Made by a program: the position numbers and the translations under genes | From: Chromatiales bacterium | GTDB taxonomy: Bacteria > Pseudomonadota > Gammaproteobacteria > Steroidobacterales > GCA-2729495 | Direction of reading: 5' to 3' | Assembly: GCA_016789845.1 (NCBI GenBank) | Contig: JAEUQA010000019.1 | Location: 1 to 51,916 of the forward strand | Length of the DNA stretch: 51,916 bases | Notes under the pieces: model-generated | Database searches by the model: none | Seen by the model: the letters and a program-made list of their open reading frames with translations, nothing else | What the model was told of the DNA's origin: nothing | In this document: piece by piece, positions 1 to 9,751 of the stretch | How positions within the stretch are numbered: position 1 is the stretch's first letter | Layout of the letters: each line of letters opens with the position of its first letter

Positions 1-79
1 GACAGATCTATTTTCCTGGCAAAACTTAGGAAAATAGATCTGTCCCCATTTCTCCGGTCGCGGCTGAAGCGGCTCCTAC
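1..79 (-). repeat. Composite palindromic repeat, truncated by the window edge
   Basis: Positions 1-17 and 28-44 are perfect inverted repeats around a 10-nt spacer. They belong to the 'GGGGACAGAT...ATTTTC' type also seen at 42679-42804. Read on the minus strand, a REP-like unit starting GTAGGAGCCGC lies at about 79 to 54 and runs directly into GGAGAAATGGGGACAG of the other palindrome. The unit's GTAG (79-76) supplies the TAG stop of chpC. The left part lies outside the window. It could also act as a terminator for the pil-chp operon. Confidence 0.75.
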
Positions 80-564
80 GACAGCAGTTCCTCGCGCGGG
101 TTCAGCGCGTCCTCGATCAGGTCCTCGATCGCTTCCAGGTCCGGGATCAGGGGATACTCGTTGATCATCCGTATCTGGCAGATCACCGGCCCGTTCTCGG
201 GCCAGGCCTGGCGGGCGGCGGGTTGCACCACCTCCCGGTTCACCCGCACCAGCTGGGGAAAACCTTCCGTCAGCACGCCGAAGAAGCCGGTGGACAGACG
301 GCCGCCAATGGCGCTGAGGATGGCGACGCGGGTGCGGCCACCCGGATCCGCCGCCGTCAGGCCCGCCAGTTCCTCGAAGGAGATCACCGGGATCCGCCGC
401 CCGTTCCAGGCGACGTGGCCGCGGAACCAGTGGGGCACGGCCTCCTCCTCCGCCTGCAGGGGCGCATACCTCACCACCTCGGCGACGCAGGCGCGGGGAA
501 CGATCAGCCGCTCCTGGTTGAGGGGCACCAGGAGGCTGTAGAGCTCGTCGTCGGCGGCATTCAT
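76..564 (-). CDS. chpC: CheW-like coupling protein of the Pil-Chp system (ChpC-like)
   Basis: A 162-residue protein made almost entirely of one CheW-like domain. It is inferred to bind the kinase ChpA and link it to receptor input controlling type IV pili. Typical CheW features are an N-terminal strand with 'LLVPLNQERLIVPRACVAEV', a 'WFRGHVAWNGRRIPVISFEEL' stretch, and a C-terminal segment ending in an acidic tail. It is the last gene of the operon, 16 bp after chpA. That position matches chpC in Pseudomonas, except that chpB (a CheB methylesterase) is missing between them. The stop codon TAG lies inside a GTAGGAG repeat. CheW proteins are hard to tell apart by sequence, so the name rests on context. 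Confidence 0.82.
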   Translation of the reverse strand: MNAADDELYSLLVPLNQERLIVPRACVAEVVRYAPLQAEEEAVPHWFRGHVAWNGRRIPVISFEELAGLTAADPGGRTRVAILSAIGGRLSTGFFGVLTEGFPQLVRVNREVVQPAARQAWPENGPVICQIRMINEYPLIPDLEAIEDLIEDALNPREELLS

Positions 565-580
565 GCCTGGCTACTCACCC

Positions 581-3500
581 TCACCGGTTTACCAGCTGGT
601 GCTGGACGGCTTCCAGCAGCTCGCGCTCCTGGTACGGCTTGCCCAGGTAGTCATTGACGCCGATCTCGATGGCCCGTGCCCGGTGCTTCTCGCTGACGCG
701 GGACGTGACCATGATGATCGGCACCTTCGCCAGGCCAGCGTCGTTCCGCACGTGCCGGGCAAACTCGTAGCCGTCCATGCGGGGCATTTCCACGTCGAGC
801 AGGATGATGTCGGGACGGTGATCCTGGAGGACGCTGATGGCCTCGACGCCGTCCTTGGCCGTGACCACCCGGAAGCCATTGCGCTCCAGCAGGCGCTGGG
901 TGACGCGGCGCATGGTGATCGAGTCGTCCACCACCAGGGCGAGCGTCTGCTTCTGTTCGGGTTCGGCCCGCGGCGCAGGTGCGTCCGGCGACGGCCGGGA
1001 CGACCGCACCAAAGCGCCCACGTCGAGGATGACCACGATGCGCCCGTCGCCAAGAATGGTAGCCCCGGAAATGCCGCGGATCGTGGCGAGCTGGGCGCCA
1101 ACGGGCTTCACGACGATCTCACGGCTGTCCTGCATCTCGTCGGTGATGAGCGCCGTGGAGTTCTCGCCGGCGCGGACCAGGATGATCGAGACGCGCTCCT
1201 GCTCGGCGGGCAGGCGCGAGGGACCCAGGCCCAGGAACTGGCCCAGGTGGCGGAAGGAATAGCGCTGGCCGCCGTACTCGATGGACGGCTCGGGTCGCGC
1301 CATGCGCTCCTCGAAGTCACTGCGGGCGATGCGGATGATGCCTTCCACGGTCGGCAGTGGCAGTGCGTACAACTCGTGTGCGGCCCGGACGATGAGCGCC
1401 TGGGTCACCGCCAGCGTGAAGGGCAGCCGAAGCGTGAAGGTGGTGCCCTTGCCGCGCTGGGAAGCTATGGACAGCGTGCCTCCAAGCTTGGCCACCTGGT
1501 TGGCCACCACGTCCATGCCGATGCCGCGCCCGGCGGCCTGGGTGAGCTGGTCTGCGGTGCTGAAGCCGGAGCGCAGGATGAACTGCATGGCCTCCTCGTC
1601 GGTCAGCGCCGCCTCCCTGCTGACGAAGCCGAGCTCGACCGCCTTGCGCCGGATGGCGGCCACGTCCAGGCCACGGCCGTCATCGGCGATGTCGATGACG
1701 ACCTCCGCGCCCTCGCGGCGGATCGCGATGCGGATGGAACCCGTGGGCGGCTTGCCCATCACTTCGCGCTCGGCGGGGGACTCTAGGCCATGGATCACCG
1801 CGTTGCGCAGCATGTGCTCGAAGGGCGGCAGCATCTTCTCCAGGACCTGCCGGTCCAGGTCGCCGCTGCCGACGATGCTGAGTTCAGCGAGCTTGCCCTG
1901 GTCCTTCGCCGTCTGGCGCACGAGGCGCGCGAGCCGTGAACCGTGCTGGTCGAAGGGCACCATCCGGGTGCGCATCAGCTGGTCCTGCAGCTCGGTCGTG
2001 GTCCGGGCCTGCTGCACCAGCAGCCCTTCCGTGTCGGCGCTGAGGTTGTGCAGGAGATCCTTGATGCTGCTCACGTCACTGGCCGTCTCGGCGAGGCCCC
2101 GCGACAGCTGCTGGATGCTGGAGTAGCGATCCAGCTCCAGAGGATCGAACTCGGTTTCCTTCCGCGGCTCGGCCTGGTGGCGGTGCAGGATCTGCGCCTC
2201 GGTCTCGATCTCGAGCTTCCGCAACTGGTCCCGCAGGCGGACGACGGTATGGTTGAGCTCGTCCAGGTTGAACTGGATCTGCGCGAGCTGCTGGCTCAGT
2301 CGCGAATTCGCAATGCTGATCTCGCCGGCGCCGTTCAGCATCTGCTCCAGGAGGCCGGCATCCACCCGCGCAACGTCCCGGGGCTCGGTTGCCCGCTCAC
2401 GGGGCGCGGTTGGCCGGGCCGGCTCGGTGTCCGGGGGCGGGAGCGCCGTTACCGGCAGGAGCGTCGAGGGCGGCTGGAGTGCCGGCGGCGCTTCCAGTTC
2501 CCGGGCCAGTTCGCCGAGACGCTCCAGCGCGGGCGGAATGGATGGCGCCAGGGATGGCAGGGGCGGCGGTAACGCGGGCTCGATGTCAACCGGCGGCATC
2601 TCCGGTTCGCCTGCCGCCGGGGCTGGCGCTGCCGGCTCCGGTGACGGCTCCGGCTCCAGGTCGGCCAGCAGGATTTCCGGGTGCACCTCGTCCGGCAGCC
2701 CGGGCGCCTCGGGAAGTTCGTCCTCGACCGGAGCCGGGGCCTCCACGACGGGCTCTGCCGGCGGCTCGGCGGGCAGGCCAGCGGGCTCCGCGGCGACGGG
2801 CAATTCCGCCGCCACCTCCGGCTCGTCCGCTGGCACCAGGTCTCCGCGCAGCCCGGCGGCCAGGCGTGCCAGCAGCGCGGACGACGGCGCCGCCGCGAGG
2901 CCCGCAGGAATCTCGTCCCGCAGGAGGTGCAGTTCATCGAGCGCCGCCTGGACGAGGCCGTAGGTGCCCGCCGCGCGGGGCAACAGCCCGTCGGCCATGC
3001 GCAGCAGCAGCGTCTCCAGGTCGTGGCTCAGGTCGCCCATGGCGAACAGGCCGGCCATGCGCGCGCCACCCTTCAGGGTGTGCAGGCCGCGCTGCAGCTC
3101 GGCCAGCGCCTGGGCTTCATCCTCGCGGGCTGCCAGGCGCGCGACGGCCAGGTCGCAGCTCTCGAGGATCTCGCTGGCCTCCTCGGCGAAGATGGCGGCC
3201 ACTTCCGCATCCCAGCCCGCCCCGGTACCAGCGCCGGCCACCTCGGGTTCGACGACGGGCTCGGGCCCGGATTCCGCGGCCGGTTCCAGTTCCAGCCCGG
3301 CATCGCCCAGGTCCATCTCGCCAACGTCGAAGACTTCCGTCAGGTCCAGGCCGGGCTCGGCGGGCTCGCCCTCGACCCGGCCGGAGGCGGGCGAGGCCGA
3401 CCAGGGCGAGGCCTCCGGCATCTCGTCAGCGGCCGCTGCGAAGTCCTGCTCGGTGAGCACGGGAATCGGCATGGACGCCGTGCCGCTGTCCGCCGCTTCC

Positions 3501-6500
3501 GCCGACAGGGCGGCAGCGCGCTCGCCGGCCTGGGAAACCAGGTGGTTCAGCCGGGCCGTGAGTGACTCGACCGTAGCCTGCACCTCGGCGGCGACGAACG
3601 GCGAGGGAGGCTCCGGCGCCCGCAGCTGCTCCACGATCCGGGCAACGACGGCGGCGGTCTCGCCGGTGGCCGCGATGACGTCCGCGTCGGCCGGGAGCCG
3701 GGCCGTGTGCAGCACGCCCATGAGCTCGTTCAGCGGCGCCGCGACTTCCACCGCGGACGTCACGCCCGCCATGGTGAGGCTGCCGTGGAGCGTGTGGCAG
3801 GCGCGGAAGATGCTCTCGGGCAGTGGCTGGGAGACGGCCTCCCCGGCTTTCGCCACGAACTCCCGGATGGCGCCAAGGTGGACGGCCACTTCGCGGGACA
3901 GGATATCCAGCAGCACCGGGTCCATCGCGGGTGCCGGCGGCAGCGACGGTGCCATGAGCGTGGCGTCGTCGGGCCCCAGCACCGGCGGCGGTCCCGCGGC
4001 AGGCGGCAGGCGGACCACGAGTGTCGCGTCATCCGGACCGAGCACGAGGGTGGGCACGGACTCCGGCGGAATATGAGGCGGCAGTTGCGCCACCAGCGTT
4101 TCGTCGGCGGGCGGCGGTGCGGGCGCCAGCACCCCGTCCAGCTCCATGGCGGGCAGGACCTCCGTGGCGTCGGCGCTGTCGGCAGGGGCATCCGCCTCGA
4201 CGGGGGCCACGGCGCGGCCCAGCTCGACCGCTTCCGCCATCAGGGCGCGAATATCGCTGGACGGCTTCGACCCCACCTCCAGCTGCTCGAGCAGTTCCGC
4301 CACGGCAGGAATGGCCCGCCGCAGGTAGTTCACCAGTGGAGGCGAGCGCGGCACGGTGCCCTCGATGACCCGGTTCAGGAGCTGCTCGACGCTCCAGCAG
4401 TACTCACCGATCAGCTCGGCACCGACCATGCGGCCGCTGCCCTTCAGGGTGTGGAAGGCGCGGCGCACGGTGAGCAGGGACTCCCGCTCGCCCTCGTCGA
4501 GCTCCCAGGCGGGGAAATGCACGTTGACGGCCTCGATCGCCTCCCGGGCCTCCTCGATGAAGAGCTCGAGGATGTCGGGGTCGATGCTCTGCCCGGTATC
4601 CGCCACCACCGGCCGGTCAGCCGAGGGGCCCTGGTAGGCCTGCGCCGGCCAGACCGCGGCGGGCCTTGCGGGCGCCGGCGGCGTTGCCGTTTCGGGCAGC
4701 GGGAAATCCACGTCGAGGCCGCCGGCCGGCCGGTCGATGACCAGGGTGGCGGGCAAGTCTTCCCGGGAGACCCGGCCGGCGCTCTCGAGATCGGTGCGAA
4801 CCGCCGGCTCAGGCAGCACCAGCGCATCGAGCGAGCGGGCGGCGTTATCCAGCATCCAGCCGGGCTCGCGACGGCCGGCCTGGAGCGTCTCCATGTAGTA
4901 CTCGAGGCTGACGATGGCGTCGGCCAGCCGTTCGAGGGCCGCCCGGGCCTCCGGCCCGGCGCCGCGCTGGACGACCTCGCTGGCCGCCGTGGCGATGCGC
5001 TCGGCAACCCGTCCGGCGCGCTCCCTCTCGACCATGAGCAGGGCGGCCGTGATGCCCCGGAGCAGCGCGGGAATCGAGTCCAGGGCCGCGCCGTCGCCGG
5101 AACGCTCGGTGACCAGGCTGATGGCCTCTTTCACGCGGGCGAGGTTGGCGAGGCACTCCCGCATGACGGCCTGCGTCACCACGATCCGGTCGGCGTCGTC
5201 GTGCTCCGCGGGCGTGGCGGCACCGGCCTGGCTGTCCGGCGCAATCAGGCCGATCAGCTGGTGCTCGAGGCGGTCCTCCACCTCCAGCAGCGCGGTGGCC
5301 ATGGCCACCAGGGTGGGCTCGTCGGGCTGCCGGTTGCCGGCGATCAGGGCCTCCAGCTCGGTGCGCCGTGTCTGCACGACCTCGCGCAGCTCGCCCAGGC
5401 CGAGTACGCCGAGGGTATCGCCGATCTTCTTCAGCAGGTCGATCTGGGGCGCCAGCTCCTCCACGCGCTCCATCCCGGTGCGCACGTAGATGTCCAGCAC
5501 GTCCTTGACCCGGGCCAGGTCCTCCCGGATCGCCGCGGCCACCGTCTGCATCAGCTTGACGCTCGGCGCGGCAAGGCTCTGCCGGGCCACCTCGATCTGC
5601 TCATCGCCCGGAATCAGGCCGGACAGGTTGAAGGCCTCGCGGATCGCGGCGATGCGCGGCCCCGAGCTGCTGGCCCGGGCAACGTAGTAGAGAAGGTTGT
5701 TGACGAGCTCGAGGGGTGGCTGGGCCGCGAACTTGCGCTCGCCCTGGCTGTGGAGCCGTTTCATCTCCCGGTCGGCCTGGCCGATGAGGCGCTTCACCGA
5801 GACGCCCGCCTCGAGCCCGCGGTCAGCAAGCGCCTCAAGGACGCCGCCGGTCACCCACCACAACTGGTGCACCACCTCGCTGACCGACGCGTCCTCCAGC
5901 CTGTTCACGACATCCTGCAGGCGGGCCAGGGAATCGGCGCCCCCCTCGCCGCGGATCCAGCCAAGCAGCGCCAGCTGGAAACGGGGCCTCAGGATCTTTG
6001 CAAGGGCGGCGGCGTCCCGGGCGGCCGCTTCGCCCGCCGCGGGCCGCGTCTCTACGGGCACCCTCGGGGACGCGGCGCCGCGGGTGCCGCCCAGGGCACC
6101 GGGGGCAATGTTCAGCAGCAGCAGGGTGCTCTCGGACAGGAGCGGCCGGCCCCGGGCCGCCCGCAGGTCGTTCAGGAGCGGCAGCAGCACCAGGGGTACG
6201 TCGCGCCCGCCGTCGCGGATGCGCTCCACGTAGGCCGGGAGCTGGACCGCGGCCCGGGACAACGCCTCGATGCCGTCATCGGCCTGCACGTCGCGCCGGG
6301 ACTTCATGAGGTGCCGGCAGGTCTGCTCCATTTCCTCGGCGAGCAGGCTGGCGCCCCAGGTCTCCGTGATCTGCAGCACGCCCCGTGCCGTGTGCAGCAA
6401 GGCCGCACAGCGCTCCAGGGGCTGGTTGCCCACCTCGCCCTCCGCGTACTGCTCCAGGGCGGCACGGGCCTCGTTCAGGGTGACGGCCAGCTCGTCGGCG

Positions 6501-6583
6501 ACGAGCAGCAAGGGCTCCCGAACCGGATCGACGGCGCCTGAGGCGCCGCCCTGGACGGTATTGGGCTCGGGGAATGCGGCCAC
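581..6583 (-). CDS. chpA: Hybrid chemotaxis-type histidine kinase ChpA (PilL)
   Basis: A 2000-residue CheA-type kinase controlling twitching motility. The N-terminal ~650 residues look like the PilL/FimL-type region. Three Hpt-like modules follow, with phospho-acceptor His in 'FHTLKGSG' (~709), 'CHTLHGSL' (~929) and 'LHTLKGGA' (~1168), separated by Pro/Glu/Ala-rich linkers. Next come a dimerisation segment, an HATPase with N-box 'HMLRNAVIHG' (~1591) and G-box 'AAGRGIGMDVV' (~1690), a CheW-like domain, and a C-terminal receiver with 'LVVDDS' and the acceptor Asp in 'LLDVEMPRMDG' (~1928). P. aeruginosa ChpA is longer (about 2470 residues) with more Hpt-like domains. The GTG start lies 2 bp after the pilJ stop. 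Output is expected through PilG and PilH. Confidence 0.95.
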   Translation of the reverse strand: MAAFPEPNTVQGGASGAVDPVREPLLLVADELAVTLNEARAALEQYAEGEVGNQPLERCAALLHTARGVLQITETWGASLLAEEMEQTCRHLMKSRRDVQADDGIEALSRAAVQLPAYVERIRDGGRDVPLVLLPLLNDLRAARGRPLLSESTLLLLNIAPGALGGTRGAASPRVPVETRPAAGEAAARDAAALAKILRPRFQLALLGWIRGEGGADSLARLQDVVNRLEDASVSEVVHQLWWVTGGVLEALADRGLEAGVSVKRLIGQADREMKRLHSQGERKFAAQPPLELVNNLLYYVARASSSGPRIAAIREAFNLSGLIPGDEQIEVARQSLAAPSVKLMQTVAAAIREDLARVKDVLDIYVRTGMERVEELAPQIDLLKKIGDTLGVLGLGELREVVQTRRTELEALIAGNRQPDEPTLVAMATALLEVEDRLEHQLIGLIAPDSQAGAATPAEHDDADRIVVTQAVMRECLANLARVKEAISLVTERSGDGAALDSIPALLRGITAALLMVERERAGRVAERIATAASEVVQRGAGPEARAALERLADAIVSLEYYMETLQAGRREPGWMLDNAARSLDALVLPEPAVRTDLESAGRVSREDLPATLVIDRPAGGLDVDFPLPETATPPAPARPAAVWPAQAYQGPSADRPVVADTGQSIDPDILELFIEEAREAIEAVNVHFPAWELDEGERESLLTVRRAFHTLKGSGRMVGAELIGEYCWSVEQLLNRVIEGTVPRSPPLVNYLRRAIPAVAELLEQLEVGSKPSSDIRALMAEAVELGRAVAPVEADAPADSADATEVLPAMELDGVLAPAPPPADETLVAQLPPHIPPESVPTLVLGPDDATLVVRLPPAAGPPPVLGPDDATLMAPSLPPAPAMDPVLLDILSREVAVHLGAIREFVAKAGEAVSQPLPESIFRACHTLHGSLTMAGVTSAVEVAAPLNELMGVLHTARLPADADVIAATGETAAVVARIVEQLRAPEPPSPFVAAEVQATVESLTARLNHLVSQAGERAAALSAEAADSGTASMPIPVLTEQDFAAAADEMPEASPWSASPASGRVEGEPAEPGLDLTEVFDVGEMDLGDAGLELEPAAESGPEPVVEPEVAGAGTGAGWDAEVAAIFAEEASEILESCDLAVARLAAREDEAQALAELQRGLHTLKGGARMAGLFAMGDLSHDLETLLLRMADGLLPRAAGTYGLVQAALDELHLLRDEIPAGLAAAPSSALLARLAAGLRGDLVPADEPEVAAELPVAAEPAGLPAEPPAEPVVEAPAPVEDELPEAPGLPDEVHPEILLADLEPEPSPEPAAPAPAAGEPEMPPVDIEPALPPPLPSLAPSIPPALERLGELARELEAPPALQPPSTLLPVTALPPPDTEPARPTAPRERATEPRDVARVDAGLLEQMLNGAGEISIANSRLSQQLAQIQFNLDELNHTVVRLRDQLRKLEIETEAQILHRHQAEPRKETEFDPLELDRYSSIQQLSRGLAETASDVSSIKDLLHNLSADTEGLLVQQARTTTELQDQLMRTRMVPFDQHGSRLARLVRQTAKDQGKLAELSIVGSGDLDRQVLEKMLPPFEHMLRNAVIHGLESPAEREVMGKPPTGSIRIAIRREGAEVVIDIADDGRGLDVAAIRRKAVELGFVSREAALTDEEAMQFILRSGFSTADQLTQAAGRGIGMDVVANQVAKLGGTLSIASQRGKGTTFTLRLPFTLAVTQALIVRAAHELYALPLPTVEGIIRIARSDFEERMARPEPSIEYGGQRYSFRHLGQFLGLGPSRLPAEQERVSIILVRAGENSTALITDEMQDSREIVVKPVGAQLATIRGISGATILGDGRIVVILDVGALVRSSRPSPDAPAPRAEPEQKQTLALVVDDSITMRRVTQRLLERNGFRVVTAKDGVEAISVLQDHRPDIILLDVEMPRMDGYEFARHVRNDAGLAKVPIIMVTSRVSEKHRARAIEIGVNDYLGKPYQERELLEAVQHQLVNR

Positions 6584-6585
6584 GA

Positions 6586-8721
6586 TCAGGCGGTGCGCTT
6601 GCTCACGAAGGACACCGGCTCGTCGTACCGGACCGTCCGGGCATGCGGTTCGCCGGACGCCTCGCCCTCCACCTCGGGGGCCTCGTCGGGCACGCCCGGA
6701 TCGAAGACCTCGGCCGACCCGGAGAGCGCGGGGAACTGGCCGGTGAGACCGCTGACCGCGGAGCGCGGCGTGGCCGACGTGACCGGGGGCAGGCGGAACC
6801 CGGCAACGGACCGGCGCAGCTGGGTGGCCAGCTCGGCCAGCTTGCTGATGGCGCTGGTGGTCGCGCTGGTGTTGGCGGCCGTCTCGGAATTGATCTCCTG
6901 CAGGACGTCCATGCTGCGGGTGACGGCGCCGGCCGCCTTGCCCTGCTCCCGGGCGGAACTGGAGATGTTCTGCACGAGCGCCGCGATCTGGTTCGAGACC
7001 TGCTCGATCTCCTCCAGCGCCGCGCCGGCGTTTTCGGCCAACAGCGCGCCGCCCACCACGTCGGTGGTGCTGCGCTCCATGGAGACGATGGCCTCGTTGG
7101 TGTCGGCCTGGATCGTCCGCACGAGGAACTCGATCTGCTTGGTCGCATTGGCGGAGCGCTCGGCCAGGCGCTGCACCTCGTCGGCGACCACCGCGAAGCC
7201 CCGGCCCGCTTCGCCGGCCATGGACGCCTGGATGGCCGCGTTCAGGGCGAGGATGTTGGTCTGGTCGGCGATGTCGTTGATCAGCTCGACGATGTTGCCG
7301 ATCTCCTGGGAGCTCTCGCCCAGGCGCTTGATGCGCTTGGACGTCTCCTGGATGGTCTCCCGGATGGCGTTCATGCCCTCGATCGTGCGGCGCACGGCGT
7401 CGCCGCCCTTGTGGGCCACGTCCACGGAGTGCCGGGCCACGTCGGAGGAGCGCTCGGCATTGCCCGACACTTCCTCGATGGACGAGGCCATGCGGCTGAT
7501 CGCGCGGGAAGCCGACTCGATCTGCTTGGACTGGGCCTCGCTGGCGGCGGCCAGCTGGCGGGCGGAGCCCTCGGTCTGCTTGGCGGCGCCATCCACCAGG
7601 ATGGCGCTCTCGTTGATGGTGGTCACCAGCTCCCGGAGCGCCTCGATGGCGTAGTTGATGGAGTCGGCGATGGCGCCCGTGATGTCCTCCGTGACCGTCG
7701 CATGCACCGTCAGGTCGCCGTCGGCGAGGCTGCTCATCTCGTCCAGCAGGGTCAGGATGGCCTGCTGGTTCCGCTCGTTCTGGGCGGTCTGCTGGTCCGT
7801 GGCCCGCCGCGTGTCCGCCACCCTCCGGTAGATCCAGACCATGGCCAGCGCCAGGGCAACGGCGAGGGCGAGCAGGCCCGTGGCAACCAGGCTCGACAGG
7901 CTCGAGGGCGCGCTGGCGGCGGCTGCCACGACCTCGACGGGCAGCTGGGCCACGAGCCCCTCCAGCTGTTCCATGGACTGGCGGAGGGCGCCGAGCCGGT
8001 CGCTGCCGGCCAGGACATCCCGCAGGGTCTTGCTGAGGTCGGCCGCCTGCTGGCGCAGGCCGTCGAGCGCGCGAATGGCGTCGGCCCCGGCGAGCGGCCG
8101 CAGGCCGAGCTCCGTGTTGCCCTCGCCGAGCCCCCGGATGATCTGGGCAATGGCCAGGTCCGCATCGAGCATGGCCGGGCTGCGCCCGTCGGCAGCCACG
8201 GTGCCCTGGGACAGGCCCCGGACGTCGCGGCGCACGCCGTCGGCCAGCGCCCGCAGGCGCTCGAGCTGGGCCATGGCCGACGGCTGGCCACGGACCGCGC
8301 CGGTGGCCTCCAGCGCGTCAATCTGGTCGGTCAGCCGCGGCAGCATGCGGTCCAGTCGATCGGCGGCGGATCGCAGGCCGACGAGTTCGCCCCGGCCCGC
8401 TTCAATCGTGCCCAGGCTCGCGCGCACCTGCTCCAGCCGGCGGCGCGTGTCGTCGTCCACACCATCCAGGTCGGCCGCGGCGAGGCGGCGATTCGCGGCC
8501 GCGAGGCCGGTGAAGGCCCTGGCATCGCCGCGCATCGCACCCGCCGCGAGACGGTAGGCGGCGTGCGCCTCCGTGTAGGCGGCGGCGCCCGGCACGAGGC
8601 CCGCGCCCTGCCCGGCATCACCGGGCTTGAGAGCGAGGAGCGCGAGGGCCGCAACCAGCACCAGGATGAGGGCAATACCGAGGGTGGGCAGCAGCCGCAT
8701 TCCGCCAGTCTGTTCTGTCAT
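6586..8721 (-). CDS. pilJ: Methyl-accepting chemotaxis receptor PilJ
   Basis: Inner-membrane receptor for the Pil-Chp pathway, 711 residues from the chosen ATG at 8721 (GAG precedes it). Starting further upstream adds 21 residues that would overlap the pilI end. The first membrane helix is at ~10-31 ('LGIALILVLVAALALLAL'). A helical PilJ-type periplasmic region follows, then a second helix at ~290-312, a HAMP-like segment, and a signalling domain with the conserved hairpin 'NILALNAAIQASMAGE' followed by 'GRGFAVVADEVQRLAERS'. It couples to ChpA through PilI/ChpC. No CheR or CheB homologue is encoded in the operon, so the source of adaptation is unclear. Confidence 0.93.
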   Translation of the reverse strand: MTEQTGGMRLLPTLGIALILVLVAALALLALKPGDAGQGAGLVPGAAAYTEAHAAYRLAAGAMRGDARAFTGLAAANRRLAAADLDGVDDDTRRRLEQVRASLGTIEAGRGELVGLRSAADRLDRMLPRLTDQIDALEATGAVRGQPSAMAQLERLRALADGVRRDVRGLSQGTVAADGRSPAMLDADLAIAQIIRGLGEGNTELGLRPLAGADAIRALDGLRQQAADLSKTLRDVLAGSDRLGALRQSMEQLEGLVAQLPVEVVAAAASAPSSLSSLVATGLLALAVALALAMVWIYRRVADTRRATDQQTAQNERNQQAILTLLDEMSSLADGDLTVHATVTEDITGAIADSINYAIEALRELVTTINESAILVDGAAKQTEGSARQLAAASEAQSKQIESASRAISRMASSIEEVSGNAERSSDVARHSVDVAHKGGDAVRRTIEGMNAIRETIQETSKRIKRLGESSQEIGNIVELINDIADQTNILALNAAIQASMAGEAGRGFAVVADEVQRLAERSANATKQIEFLVRTIQADTNEAIVSMERSTTDVVGGALLAENAGAALEEIEQVSNQIAALVQNISSSAREQGKAAGAVTRSMDVLQEINSETAANTSATTSAISKLAELATQLRRSVAGFRLPPVTSATPRSAVSGLTGQFPALSGSAEVFDPGVPDEAPEVEGEASGEPHARTVRYDEPVSFVSKRTA

Positions 8722-8749
8722 TTTTGACTCACTCAGGTGTACTCGTGCT

Positions 8750-9322
8750 TCACTCGCCCGCCGCCCGCTGGAAGTCGCGTGCATCCAGCAGTCGCGTCAG
8801 GCTGAATACCGGCCACACTTCCCCCCCGCGGCGGAAGCAGCCGGCCAGAAACCGGTCGGCGCGGATCATCGTGGCGGGCGCCTCGTCGGCCAGTTCCCGG
8901 TCCACGAAGCGCCGGAAACCGAAGACCTCGTCGACCACGAGGCCGACGGGAAATTCGCTGCTGTTCGCCACCAGGGCCCGCGCGCTGCGTTCGGTGCCGC
9001 CGACGCCGGAACCCAGGAACTCGCGCAGGTCCACCAGCGGCAGCAGATGGCCGCGGACGTTGGCCAGCCCCCGCACCCAGGACCTCGCACCGGGCACCCG
9101 GGTGATGGCCGGCGGCACCATCAGAACCTCCCGGACCTCGTCCCGGGGCACCACGAAACGCTCGTTGCCGAGCCGGAAGCCCACGCCCACCCACTCCGCC
9201 AGGCCCACGTCGTCAACCTGGGCGCCGGCGGCGGCAGCCCGGCTGCGGCGTTCGATCTCCCGCAGGAGGTCGAACGGGTGTTCCCGTAGCGCACGCAGGC
9301 TGCCTTGCGTGGCGGCGACCAT
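8750..9322 (-). CDS. pilI: CheW-like coupling protein PilI
   Basis: A 190-residue protein. The first ~35 residues ('LREHPFDLLREIERRSR') are the PilI-type N-terminal extension, followed by a CheW fold with 'VPRDEVREVLMVPPAITRVPG', 'VRGLANVRGHLLPLVDL' and 'GLVVDEVFGFRRF'. By family knowledge it bridges PilJ and the kinase ChpA at the cell pole. It lies 10 bp after pilH and 28 bp before pilJ, the conserved pilGHIJ order. The ATG at 9322 is well placed, although its Shine-Dalgarno sequence is modest. Confidence 0.92.
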   Translation of the reverse strand: MVAATQGSLRALREHPFDLLREIERRSRAAAAGAQVDDVGLAEWVGVGFRLGNERFVVPRDEVREVLMVPPAITRVPGARSWVRGLANVRGHLLPLVDLREFLGSGVGGTERSARALVANSSEFPVGLVVDEVFGFRRFVDRELADEAPATMIRADRFLAGCFRRGGEVWPVFSLTRLLDARDFQRAAGE

Positions 9323-9332
9323 CAGGGATTCT

Positions 9333-9698
9333 TCATCTGTTCAGGGCGTCCCGCACGGCTGCCACCAGGTCGGCATCAGACACCGGCTTGGTCAGGTAAC
9401 TGACGGCGCCTTGCCGGAGTCCCCAGATCCGGTCGGCCTCCTGGGTCTTCGTGGACACAATCACGATCGGAATCGATGCTGTCGAGGGATCCTGGGCAAG
9501 CTGCCGGGTGGCCTGGTAGCCATTGATGCCGGGCATCACGATGTCCATGAGGATCACGTCGGGCGCGCGCTCCCTGGCGAGCCGGAGCGCTTCTTCCCCG
9601 TCCTTCGCCACGAGCGTCTCGAAGCCGTGCTTCTCCAGGGCCCGCGACAGGATGTGCTGGTCGGTGGGTGAATCGTCTGCAATCAGTACCAGTGACAT
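9333..9698 (-). CDS. pilH: Response regulator PilH, single receiver domain
   Basis: A 121-residue CheY-like protein with a complete receiver domain: acidic pocket 'LIADDSPTD', phospho-acceptor Asp in 'VILMDIVMPGINGYQATRQL', Thr/Ser switch 'VIVSTKTQEAD' and Lys in 'YLTKPVSD'. In P. aeruginosa PilH opposes PilG and is linked to pilus retraction and cAMP control. The start is supported by AGGA about 7 nt upstream of the ATG. It lies between pilG and pilI, as expected. Confidence 0.93.
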   Translation of the reverse strand: MSLVLIADDSPTDQHILSRALEKHGFETLVAKDGEEALRLARERAPDVILMDIVMPGINGYQATRQLAQDPSTASIPIVIVSTKTQEADRIWGLRQGAVSYLTKPVSDADLVAAVRDALNR

Positions 9699-9751
9699 TT
9701 CCGTTCCTTGACCCCTCTCGTGTTCCGCGCGACGAGACGGGCGCGCGTCCT

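Noticed and set aside
3707..6541. 944-codon plus-strand open frame opposite chpA
   Set aside because: Antisense to a strongly conserved gene; no recognisable domain and typical high-GC shadow composition (His/Gly/Arg rich). The same applies to long frames at 6574-8727, 36047-38812, 44189-46288 and 46871-48349.
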